This document shows, piece by piece, positions 31,016-39,099 of a stretch of DNA of 64,000 nucleotides. Every line of letters begins with the position of its first letter. Position 1 is the first letter of the stretch. The notes below the pieces were generated by a model. It made no database searches. It had not been told where the DNA came from and saw only the letters and a list, made by a program, of their open reading frames with translations. The DNA is from Candidatus Altimarinota bacterium (GTDB taxonomy: Bacteria; Patescibacteriota; Gracilibacteria; UBA1369; LOWO2-01-FULL-3), in assembly GCA_023231115.1 (NCBI GenBank), contig JALNWA010000003.1, forward strand, positions 50,505 to 114,504. Direction: 5' to 3'. The position numbers and the translations under genes are program-made.

Positions 31016-31447
31016 ATGAACAAATTTGATCAAAAAATAGAGGAATTGAGAGAACAAGGTTTCCGCATAACAAAGACGAGAAAAGGGATTTTAAAAATTC
31101 TTTTTTCTTCAGAAAATCCTGTGAGCGTTATGCATATAAAAAAACTGCTGACAAAACAGAAAATTGATGCGAATAAAACGACAATATACAGGGAACTCGA
31201 TTTTTTACTGAAAAACGGTTTTATAGAAAACATAAAACTTGATAATAAAATGGCGATGTATGAAATCTGTTCTCATCATCACCATCACGTAAAATGCACG
31301 AAGTGTAAGAAAATTTTCGAAATAGAATTGGACGAAAACATTAAAAAACACGAAAAGAAAATTCTGAAGGAAACCGGCGTAAAAGTTTTTAGTCATATGT
31401 TTGAATTTTTTGGAATGTGCGAAACCTGTAATGACATGAAAATATGA
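31016..31447 (+). CDS. zur: FUR-family metalloregulator, probably zinc-responsive (Zur-like)
   Basis: A 143-residue protein. The winged helix (about 10-80) contains FRITKTRKGILKIL and ANKTTIYRELDFLLKNG (recognition helix). The dimerisation domain has a His run (87-91) followed by CTKC (Cys94/97) and CETC (Cys135/138), the structural Zn site of FUR proteins. The zinc assignment rests on the operon: the last 4 nt overlap znuA, followed by znuC and znuB. A palindrome in its own promoter suggests autoregulation. A manganese- or iron-responsive version is possible but less likely. Confidence 0.85.
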   Translation: MNKFDQKIEELREQGFRITKTRKGILKILFSSENPVSVMHIKKLLTKQKIDANKTTIYRELDFLLKNGFIENIKLDNKMAMYEICSHHHHHVKCTKCKKIFEIELDENIKKHEKKILKETGVKVFSHMFEFFGMCETCNDMKI

Positions 31448-32328
31448 AAAAAATTATAACCACATTGATTTTGATTTTATCCTTAGCCGGATGCGCAAAC
31501 TCCGTGCCGACTAAAAACATTTCAAATGATAAAATTTTTGTAATTGCGACTCTTTTTCCAATTTATGATTTTGCGAAAAGTATTGGAGGTGATGTGGCTG
31601 ACGTTTCTTTACTTGTCCCCCCCGGAACAGAGCCCCACGAATATGAGCCTAGTGCTTCTGATTTAATAAATATCAATAACGCCGATGTTTTTGTTTATAC
31701 CGGTGACTTTATGGAGAAATGGATTAAGGGTGTTTTGAATGGTATTACAAATAAAAATCTTGAAATTATTGATGTAAGCAAAGGGACCAAAATTGTGAAT
31801 GGTGATCCTCATATATGGCTTGATTTCGAGCACAATAAAATCATGGCAAAAAATATCGCCGAAGCTCTTATAAAAAAAAATCCAAAAAATAAAAATTATT
31901 ATGAAAAAAATTTACAGGATTTATTAATAAAAATTGATGGCATTGATAGTGCTTATAAAACGACAATTTCTTCGTGTAAAACAAAAAAAATTGTTTATGG
32001 CGGACACTATGCTTTTGGCTACCTTGTAAGGAGATTCGGACTTGAGTATGTTGCCGCGCAAGGGCTTTCTCCTGATAGCGAACCTACGGCAAGGGATTTG
32101 ATTGACCTTGTTGATCAGGTTAAAAATGGGAATATAAAATATATATTTTACGAAGAACTTTCTTCTCCAAAAGTTGCGGAGACAATATCGAAAGAGACTG
32201 GCGCAAAAATGCTCCTTTTAAATAATTTGGAAAGTTTACCTAAGGATGAAATAAAAAATGGTAAAACTTTTATAGATGCAATGTATGAAAATCTTGATAA
32301 CATAAAAATAGGACTTGATTGTAAATAA
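31444..32328 (+). CDS. znuA: zinc ABC transporter substrate-binding lipoprotein
   Basis: A 294-residue cluster A-I (ZnuA/TroA) binding protein. Signal peptide with lipobox LAGC (Cys17) gives a lipid-anchored extracytoplasmic protein. The metal ligands are in family contexts: GTEPHEYEPSASD (His65), NGDPHIWLD (His123) and VYGGHYAFGYL (His188), with an acidic fourth ligand expected near 237. It lacks the His-rich loop of E. coli ZnuA, as in many TroA-like proteins, so Mn cannot be excluded by sequence alone. It overlaps the regulator by 4 nt. Confidence 0.9.
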   Translation: MKKIITTLILILSLAGCANSVPTKNISNDKIFVIATLFPIYDFAKSIGGDVADVSLLVPPGTEPHEYEPSASDLININNADVFVYTGDFMEKWIKGVLNGITNKNLEIIDVSKGTKIVNGDPHIWLDFEHNKIMAKNIAEALIKKNPKNKNYYEKNLQDLLIKIDGIDSAYKTTISSCKTKKIVYGGHYAFGYLVRRFGLEYVAAQGLSPDSEPTARDLIDLVDQVKNGNIKYIFYEELSSPKVAETISKETGAKMLLLNNLESLPKDEIKNGKTFIDAMYENLDNIKIGLDCK

Positions 32329-32329
32329 T

Positions 32330-33079
32330 ATGGAAAAAATTGTTGAAGTAAAAAATTTGAATTTTAATTACGGCGTCGCGGAAGTGCTTAAAGACGTCAC
32401 TTTTTCGATTGAGAGAGGGGATTATGTCGGTCTTGGCGGACATAATGGATCCGGAAAAACAACTCTTGTAAAAATAATTCTCGGGCTTCTTTCTCCTGAT
32501 ACGGGAGAGATTTCTGTTCTTGGAAAAGATCTTAAAAAATTCAAGCAATGGTCTAAAATCGGATACCTGCCTCAAAATGTTTCTCTTTTTAATCCGATTT
32601 TTCCTGCAACCGTTTATGAAGTTGTTTCTTTGGGCCTGCTTTCAAAGAAAAAATTTCCTCGAAGAATTACAAAATCCGATGAAAAAATCGTTGATAAAGC
32701 CCTTGAAGAACTCGAGATATTGGATCTCAAAAATAAGCTTATTTCAGACCTTTCCGGCGGACAACAGCAAAGAGTTTTTCTTGCGAAAGCCCTTGTTAAT
32801 GAGCCGGAGCTTTTGATTTTGGATGAACCAAGTAATGCGCTTGATGCAAAAACAAGAAATAAATTTTTTAATTTATTGAATTCTTTAAACAAGAAAAAAG
32901 GTATAACAATTATTTTAATAACTCACGATATAGGGCATATAGGAGAGCATGCCAACAAATTACTTTATCTCGAGAAAAGCATTGTTTTTTATGGAAAACT
33001 TTCAGAATTTTGTCATTCCGAAAAAATGGAGGGCGTTTTTGGTTATGATTCTCAGCATTTAATTTGCCATCAACATTAA
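32330..33079 (+). CDS. znuC: zinc ABC transporter ATP-binding protein
   Basis: A 249-residue ABC ATPase with Walker A GHNGSGKTTL, Q-loop YLPQNVSLF, signature LSGGQQQR, Walker B LLILDEPSNALD and switch His in ITHD. The C-terminal His-containing tail (YDSQHLICHQH) resembles metal-ABC ATPases. The ATG at 32330, 1 nt past the znuA stop, is chosen over an upstream ATG inside znuA. It energises the ZnuB permease. Confidence 0.92.
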   Translation: MEKIVEVKNLNFNYGVAEVLKDVTFSIERGDYVGLGGHNGSGKTTLVKIILGLLSPDTGEISVLGKDLKKFKQWSKIGYLPQNVSLFNPIFPATVYEVVSLGLLSKKKFPRRITKSDEKIVDKALEELEILDLKNKLISDLSGGQQQRVFLAKALVNEPELLILDEPSNALDAKTRNKFFNLLNSLNKKKGITIILITHDIGHIGEHANKLLYLEKSIVFYGKLSEFCHSEKMEGVFGYDSQHLICHQH

Positions 33080-33080
33080 T

Positions 33081-33893
33081 ATGAATATAAGTTTTCTTGA
33101 ATTTATCAGTTACAGTTTTGTACAAAGAGCATTCATTTCCGGAATATTTGTTGCAGTGTTATGCTCTATTTTAGGCCTATTTTTGGTGTTAAGGAAACTT
33201 TCTTTAATAGGCGACGGGCTTTCACACGTAAGTTTTGGGGCGATTGCGATGGGGCTGTTTTTTGGCTTTTACCCAATATATTTTGCAATACCCGTTGTTG
33301 TTTTGGCTTCAATTTTTATTGTTAAATTGACACAAAAGGCGAAGATCTATGGAGATACTGCAATAGGAGTCGTGTCATCAGTCGGGCTTGCTGGAGGCGT
33401 GCTTTTGGCAAGCGCTTCACATGGATTTAATGTTTCACTTTTGAGTTATCTTTTTGGAAATATTTTGGCCATAAGTGCTTCTGAAACTTATTTATCCATA
33501 GCCCTTTCTTTGGTTGTCCTTGTGATTGTTTATCTTTTATATAATGAACTTTTTGCTGTTACTTTTAATGAAGAGCAAGCCAACATTACCGGCATTAAAA
33601 GTGACAATATAAATCTTTTGTTGGTTATTTTGACTGCGATTACCGTTGTGCTTTCCGTAAGAGTTGTTGGTATTATGCTCGTTTCTTCGTTCTTTATTTT
33701 GCCAGCAGTAACCGCTTTGCAAATATCCAAAGGATTTAAATCCGCTATTTTCGTCTCTGCTTTGGTTGCAGTTGTTTCTGTGATTACAGGCATTTGCGCT
33801 TCTTTCTACCTCGATTTGCCCGCCGGGGCTTCAATAGTGATTGTGAATTTTATTCTATTTTTGCTTTCGTTTTTGTGGAGGAAAAATATGTAA
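33081..33893 (+). CDS. znuB: zinc ABC transporter permease
   Basis: A 270-residue ABC-3 family permease with about eight membrane helices. The family block LRKLSLIGDGLSHVSFGAIAMGL is near the N terminus and VVGIMLVSSFFILPAVTAL is in the helix 6-7 region. It begins 1 nt after znuC and closes the four-gene operon. The downstream 15 nt before the csoR promoter are T-rich without a clear stem. Confidence 0.92.
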   Translation: MNISFLEFISYSFVQRAFISGIFVAVLCSILGLFLVLRKLSLIGDGLSHVSFGAIAMGLFFGFYPIYFAIPVVVLASIFIVKLTQKAKIYGDTAIGVVSSVGLAGGVLLASASHGFNVSLLSYLFGNILAISASETYLSIALSLVVLVIVYLLYNELFAVTFNEEQANITGIKSDNINLLLVILTAITVVLSVRVVGIMLVSSFFILPAVTALQISKGFKSAIFVSALVAVVSVITGICASFYLDLPAGASIVIVNFILFLLSFLWRKNM

Positions 33894-33908
33894 TATAATA
33901 TTTTTTTA

Positions 33909-33966
33909 TTGACCGTTTTTTAATTTTGCCCTAATATATACCTATACCCTAGGTATGGGTATATAT
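33909..33966 (+). promoter_or_regulatory. promoter and CsoR-type copper operator
   Basis: TTGACC (33909-33914), a 17-bp spacer and TAATAT (33932-33937). From 33934 to 33966 lies a 33-bp near-palindrome with ATATATACC at one end and its complement at the other, and G/C-tract half-sites ATACCC and GGGTAT in the middle, the A-T-flanked GC-tract pattern of CsoR boxes. It overlaps the -10, so apo-CsoR would block transcription. Confidence 0.85.
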
Positions 33967-33985
33967 TTTTTTAAAATCATAAAAA

Positions 33986-34252
33986 ATGTCCAAAGAAAAA
34001 ACAATTATAAATTTGAAAAAAGCGCATTCACTTTTAGCGAAGATTATAAAAATGATAGAGGAGAAGCACTATTGCATCGACATTATGCAGCAAAATATGG
34101 CTGTTATAGGGCTTTTAAAGTCTGCACATCAGATGTTAATGGAAAACCATTTGAACACTTGTTTTAAGGCCGCGATGTCCTCAAAGAACGAGAAGAAAAA
34201 AAAGGAAATGACTTGTGAAATCTTAAAAGTAACAAATCTTTTTAATAAATAA
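33986..34252 (+). CDS. csoR: CsoR-family copper-sensing repressor
   Basis: An 88-residue all-helical DUF156 protein. The Cu(I) ligands Cys30, His55 and Cys59 are present with the exact 25- and 4-residue spacing of M. tuberculosis CsoR (Cys36/His61/Cys65). Cu(I) binding releases the DNA and derepresses copper export. It is first in the operon with the HMA fusion protein and copA, and its operator is visible in its promoter. Relatives sensing nickel (RcnR) have different ligands. Confidence 0.93.
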   Translation: MSKEKTIINLKKAHSLLAKIIKMIEEKHYCIDIMQQNMAVIGLLKSAHQMLMENHLNTCFKAAMSSKNEKKKKEMTCEILKVTNLFNK

Positions 34253-34257
34253 TACTC

Positions 34258-35595
34258 ATGAGCGAAAAAAAATATTATGTGAAAGGGATGCACTGTAGGT
34301 CATGCGAAATACTTATTGAAAAAAAATTGTCAGAACTTAATAATATAAAATCTGCGAATGCTTCTGCGGTAAATGACACTGTAAATATTGATTTTGACAA
34401 CAATCCAATCCCTGCCAAGCGCTTAGACTTAATGTTTAAAGAGGAAGGATATATTTTCAGCGAAGAACCTTTTGAAAACTCGACCGTTTTTGAAGATTCT
34501 TTAATAGGAATTTCCATTTTTCTTTTATTGGCGGCCGTATTTTTATTTATAACGTTTGTTTTTGGAGATACTGTGGATGTAACCGCCGAGTCTCCTCTAT
34601 ATGCCTTTTTTATTTTTGGCTTAATTGCGGGAGTTTCAAGCTGTGCGGCGCTTGTCGGAGGACTTGTTCTTTCCATGTCAAAGCAATGGGATGAATTACA
34701 CAGCACAAATGATTCTTTCTTAAATAAACTGAAACCGCATCTGATGTTTAATACCGGCAGACTTATTTCTTATGCTGTTTTGGGCTTTTTATTGGGACTT
34801 ATAGGACTCGAACTAAAATTTTCTTTAGCTTTTACTTCGGTTCTTGTAATTGCAGTTTCCATGTTGATGATTTTTTTGGCGCTTCAAATGATTGGAGTGC
34901 GCGCTTTCAAAAAATTTCAAATGACTTTGCCGAGATTTATCAGCAGATATGCTTCAAATGAACAAAATTTTCAGGGAAAATATATGCCGTTTTTGTTAGG
35001 TGCTTTTACCTTCTTTTTGCCTTGTGGATTTACTTTAACAGTCCAGAGTATTTCACTTATTTCGGGAGATCCTTTGAGATCCGCTCTTATGCTTTTCGCT
35101 TTTGCACTTGGAACTTTACCAACTCTTTTGGCCATAGGAATGATGAGTGTGAAATTTAGTCAAAACAAAAAAATAGCAAAAATATTTTCCGTAATCGCCG
35201 GAGTGATTGTTCTGTTTTTTGCCTTCTATAACATAAATTCTCAGCTTAAAATTTTGGGAGTAGGAAGTATTTTTAATTCTTCCGGTTCTTCCGACACAGC
35301 AAATGTTGCGGAAATTGTTGACGGAAAACAAATCATGAAAATGGAGGCGACTTCCTTCGCATATTCGCCTGATTATTTTAAAATAAAGAAAGGTATTCCC
35401 GTCCGATGGGAGATAAATAACACCGGCGCAAGAGGCTGTACTAACGCTATAATCGCACCTGATTTTTTTGATGAAAATGTTCCTTTGCCACTAAACCAAA
35501 TCACTATAAAAGAATTTACGCCTGAAGAAGTCGGAACATTTTGGTTTAGTTGTTGGATGGGAATGGTTAGCGGAACAATTGAAGTTGTTGAATAA
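34258..35595 (+). CDS. three-part copper protein: HMA + SafE/UreH-like membrane domain + cupredoxin-like domain
   Basis: A 445-residue fusion. Residues 5-65 are a heavy-metal-associated domain with GMHCRSC (Cys13/16). Residues about 80-340 form a polytopic domain of the sulfite-exporter/UreH type, with the paired GLIAGVSSCAALVGGLVLSMS and FLLGAFTFFLPCGFTLTVQS repeats. Residues about 355-445 are a cupredoxin-like domain (FKIKKGIPVRWEINNTGARG, then FWFSCWMGMVSG, with Cys/Met ligands). It lies 5 nt after csoR and before copA, so a role in moving or scavenging Cu(I) at the membrane is likely; transport itself is inferred. Confidence 0.82.
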   Translation: MSEKKYYVKGMHCRSCEILIEKKLSELNNIKSANASAVNDTVNIDFDNNPIPAKRLDLMFKEEGYIFSEEPFENSTVFEDSLIGISIFLLLAAVFLFITFVFGDTVDVTAESPLYAFFIFGLIAGVSSCAALVGGLVLSMSKQWDELHSTNDSFLNKLKPHLMFNTGRLISYAVLGFLLGLIGLELKFSLAFTSVLVIAVSMLMIFLALQMIGVRAFKKFQMTLPRFISRYASNEQNFQGKYMPFLLGAFTFFLPCGFTLTVQSISLISGDPLRSALMLFAFALGTLPTLLAIGMMSVKFSQNKKIAKIFSVIAGVIVLFFAFYNINSQLKILGVGSIFNSSGSSDTANVAEIVDGKQIMKMEATSFAYSPDYFKIKKGIPVRWEINNTGARGCTNAIIAPDFFDENVPLPLNQITIKEFTPEEVGTFWFSCWMGMVSGTIEVVE

Positions 35596-35619
35596 ATAAA
35601 AATTATTAAAATTTTAATT

Positions 35620-37791
35620 ATGGGGAAAAGTATATTAAAAATCACCGGAATGCACTGTGCGTCTTGTGCATCCAGCATAGAAGTTTCCTTAAAAGAGACT
35701 AAGGGCATAAAATCCGCGAATATAAACATCGCCACAGAAAAAGCATTGATTGAATATGACTCAAATATTATCGATCTTGGAAAGGTTTTTGAAATAATAA
35801 AAAGTCTTGGATATTCCGCTGTCGAAGATTTTGGAGAAGAAAACAATTCAGAAAATAAATACTTGAAATTATTAAAAATAAAACTTGGACTATCCTTCGT
35901 TTTTGCCTTGCCTCTAATGTATTTGGCGATGGCCCCAATGTTTGGAATTTATGTCCCTGAATTTCTTACGGAAAAAAATAATTATATACAGTTTATTTTG
36001 GCAACACTTGTGATTGTTATAAATTTTGGAATTTGGTCTTCTGGTTTAAAAAATATTGTAAGACTTAGACCAAATATGGATTCTTTGATTTTCTTGGGTA
36101 CTTTTTCCGCATATGTTTACAGTCTTTTAGGAATGTTTATTGGCATGGAAGAGTCTTATTTTGAAAGTGCTGTTTTTATAATTTTATTCATAAGTCTTGG
36201 GAAATTTCTTGAAACTATAACGAAAGGAAAGGCTACAGCCGCGGTCAAAAAACTTGCCGGGCTTCAATCAAAAGATGCCATAATTGAAAAAAACGGAGAG
36301 GAAATTTCGATAAGAATCGAAAATGTAAAAATTGGTGATATTGTTATTGTTAAGCCCGGTTGGAAAATTCCTGTAGATGGAATTATTATGGAAGGTTTCG
36401 CGGCGATTGATGAAAAAGCAATTACCGGAGAAAGCATTCCTGTCGATAAAAAAGTCGGTGATGAAATTATCGGCGGTACTATAAATAAAACCGGATATAT
36501 TAAATTTCGTGCTACAAAAATAGGCAAAGACACGATGCTTGCGAACATAATAAAGATTGTAGAGGAAGCCATAAATTCGAAAGCGCCCATCCAGCTTTTG
36601 GCCGACACCGTTTCTTATTATTTTGTCCCTGCAATTCTCGCTATAGCTTTTATTGCCGCAGGTGTATGGCTTCTATTTGGATATTCTTTTAGTTTTGCTT
36701 TGGCAATTTTTATTGCTGTTTTGATTATAGCTTGTCCATGTGCTTTGGGTCTTGCAACGCCGACCGCGGTTATTATAGGGACAGGTCTTGCGGCCGAAAG
36801 AGGCATTTTGATAAAAAGCGGAAAAGCTCTTGAAATAGCCAGAAAAATTAATTATGTGGTTTTTGATAAAACCGGAACTCTTACGAAAGGGGAGCCTGAA
36901 GTTACCGATATTCTTGAAATTGATAATGCGAAATTTAATAAAAAGGAAATATTAAAAATAGCGGCATCCGCTGAAAATTATTCAGAACATCCGCTTGCAC
37001 AAGCGATTGTTAACGAAGCTAAAAAAGAAAAAATTTCTTTAATAAAAGTCAGTAATTTTGAAGTTTTACCCGGAGAAGGAGTGAAATGTGAGATTGATAA
37101 GAAGAAAATTTTTGTAGGAAAAATTTCTTCTTTAAAAAATTCCAAAGAAATTGAAGGCGTGTCCGTGCTCGAGAATAAGGGGAAAACTGTAATTGCAATA
37201 AAAGTCGACAGCGATGTTGTAGGACTTATCGCTATTTCTGATACTTTGCGAGAACATTCAAAGGATGCTGTAAATAGTTTACATAAAAATGGCGTTAAAG
37301 TTGCAATGTTGACCGGAGATAATAAAAGAGTAGGCGATGCGATTGCCGAAAAATTGGGAATAGATAGGGTGTTGTCCGAAGTGATGCCTTCAGAGAAGGC
37401 CAAAACGGTACGCGAGATTCAAGACGAAGGAAATGTTGTCGCGATGGTTGGAGACGGCATTAACGATGCTCCTGCTCTTGCACAATCAGATCTTGGAATT
37501 GCAATCGGTTCAGGTACCGATATAGCTATGGAAACCGGAGATATCGTTCTTATAAAGAATGATGTTCGTGATGTAGCTAAAGCCATAAAGATAAGTTCTT
37601 ACACTTTCAGAAAAATCAAACAAAATCTTTTCTGGGCATTTGTTTATAATATTGTTGGAGTTCCAGTTGCGGCAGGAGTTTTATATCCATTAACAGGCAT
37701 TTTATTAAATCCTATGATTGCCGCTGCAGCTATGGCTTTCTCGTCCGTTAGCGTTGTATTAAATTCTCTCTTAATGAAAACTTATAAATAA
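35620..37791 (+). CDS. copA: Cu(I)-exporting P1B-type ATPase
   Basis: A 723-residue P1B ATPase. One HMA domain with GMHCASC (Cys13/16), eight membrane helices, the transmembrane CPC motif (372-374), phosphorylation motif DKTGT (Asp416), HP motif in SEHPLAQAIV, and hinge MLTGDN/GDGINDAP. The downstream helices contain NxxxxY and MxxSS-type Cu(I) determinants (VYNIVGVPVAAG, MAFSSVSVVLN). It detoxifies copper and is the terminal gene of the csoR operon. The stop abuts the convergent rimO stop with no gap. Confidence 0.95.
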   Translation: MGKSILKITGMHCASCASSIEVSLKETKGIKSANINIATEKALIEYDSNIIDLGKVFEIIKSLGYSAVEDFGEENNSENKYLKLLKIKLGLSFVFALPLMYLAMAPMFGIYVPEFLTEKNNYIQFILATLVIVINFGIWSSGLKNIVRLRPNMDSLIFLGTFSAYVYSLLGMFIGMEESYFESAVFIILFISLGKFLETITKGKATAAVKKLAGLQSKDAIIEKNGEEISIRIENVKIGDIVIVKPGWKIPVDGIIMEGFAAIDEKAITGESIPVDKKVGDEIIGGTINKTGYIKFRATKIGKDTMLANIIKIVEEAINSKAPIQLLADTVSYYFVPAILAIAFIAAGVWLLFGYSFSFALAIFIAVLIIACPCALGLATPTAVIIGTGLAAERGILIKSGKALEIARKINYVVFDKTGTLTKGEPEVTDILEIDNAKFNKKEILKIAASAENYSEHPLAQAIVNEAKKEKISLIKVSNFEVLPGEGVKCEIDKKKIFVGKISSLKNSKEIEGVSVLENKGKTVIAIKVDSDVVGLIAISDTLREHSKDAVNSLHKNGVKVAMLTGDNKRVGDAIAEKLGIDRVLSEVMPSEKAKTVREIQDEGNVVAMVGDGINDAPALAQSDLGIAIGSGTDIAMETGDIVLIKNDVRDVAKAIKISSYTFRKIKQNLFWAFVYNIVGVPVAAGVLYPLTGILLNPMIAAAAMAFSSVSVVLNSLLMKTYK

Positions 37792-39096
37792 TTATATTGT
37801 GCCAAAAAGATCGTATACGTCAGCTTTTGTAATTTTTATTTTTGCAAATTCGTTTACCTTTAGAGGTTTTTTTGATTTTACAAGAATTTGTCCGTCTATG
37901 TCCGGCGTTTGATATTGTGAACGGCCAATGTAAATTTTTTTAATCGGGTCGTATTTTTCTATTAAGACTTCCAATGTTTTTCCTTCAAATTTTTTGTTAT
38001 TTTCGAGAGAAATTTTTTGCTGGGATAACATCGCTTCTTCTTTTCTTTCTTTTTTCAATGAGTCTGATAATTGGTTTTTCATGCTAAACGCCGCGGTATG
38101 TGGCTCTCGTGAATATTCAAAAACTCCTACATTGTTAAAATTTATTTCTTTTATAAATTTCATCAAATTTTTATGCGCGGATTTTGTTTCCCCAGGAAAT
38201 CCCACAATAAAACTTGTGCGAAATGATATTCCCGGAATTGATTTTCTTATGTTTTTTATCCTCTCAAGTGTTTTTTCCGGATTGCTCGGACGGCGCATCT
38301 CTTTGAGGATATTTGCGTCTCCGTGTTGGAGCGGAATGTCCAAATATTTACAAATTTTATCCGACGATTTTATGATTTTTAAAAGTTCTTCATCAATCAT
38401 TTCTGGATAAATATAAAGTGTGCGAATCCAGAAATCACCGTTTATTTCTGATAATTTTTTAAGCAATTCAGCCAGTGATTTTTTGCCGTAAAGGTCTGAT
38501 CCGTAAAATCCACAATCTTGCGCGACAAGAATTATTTCTTTAATTCCAAGTGCTATTAAACTTTTTGCCTCCTGTATTATTTCTTCCATCGCACGGCTTC
38601 TGTATGCGCCTTTTAGATAAGGTATCATACAATAACTGCATTTATTCCAACAACCTTCCGCGATTTTTATATATGCGTATGGCGTTGGAGAAAGCAATGA
38701 TTTCCCTAAAAATTTTCCAAAAGTTTTTGGCTCTTTTTTTACCGCAAAAACTTTTTCACCTTCATGCACTTTATCAAATATTTTTTGTATATCTTTGTAA
38801 TTCGCACTCGAAACTATCGCATGTATCTGCGGATATTTCTTGATTTCATTTTTCGTGAATTCACCGGCAAGGCATCCCATGACTATCACTTTTTTCCCTT
38901 TTAATTTTTTTAAATTTTCAAAAACTTCATCTCTCGCCGCTTTCAAAAAGCCACAAGTATTTAGAAAAATTATTTCCGCTTTTTTTACTTCTACGAGTTT
39001 TGCATTTTCTATATCGGCAAAAACCGCTTCCATATCAGCAAGATTCTTTGGACAGCCAAGTGAAATAATTCCTGTGTTTATTGTTTTAGTTTTCAA
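37792..39096 (-). CDS. rimO: ribosomal protein uS12 methylthiotransferase
   Basis: A 434-residue radical-SAM methylthiotransferase. The N-terminal UPF0004 domain has SLGCPKNLADME (Cys15, the RimO signature), Cys48 and Cys75 for the auxiliary 4Fe-4S cluster. The radical SAM triad is CWNKCSYC (Cys149, 153, 156). A C-terminal TRAM domain ends in ITKADVYDLFGTI. RimO methylthiolates an Asp of S12, and MiaB paralogues have SYGCQMN instead. It follows rnj in the same direction with a 3-nt gap. Confidence 0.93.
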   Translation of the reverse strand: MKTKTINTGIISLGCPKNLADMEAVFADIENAKLVEVKKAEIIFLNTCGFLKAARDEVFENLKKLKGKKVIVMGCLAGEFTKNEIKKYPQIHAIVSSANYKDIQKIFDKVHEGEKVFAVKKEPKTFGKFLGKSLLSPTPYAYIKIAEGCWNKCSYCMIPYLKGAYRSRAMEEIIQEAKSLIALGIKEIILVAQDCGFYGSDLYGKKSLAELLKKLSEINGDFWIRTLYIYPEMIDEELLKIIKSSDKICKYLDIPLQHGDANILKEMRRPSNPEKTLERIKNIRKSIPGISFRTSFIVGFPGETKSAHKNLMKFIKEINFNNVGVFEYSREPHTAAFSMKNQLSDSLKKERKEEAMLSQQKISLENNKKFEGKTLEVLIEKYDPIKKIYIGRSQYQTPDIDGQILVKSKKPLKVNEFAKIKITKADVYDLFGTI

Positions 39097-39099
39097 TAT

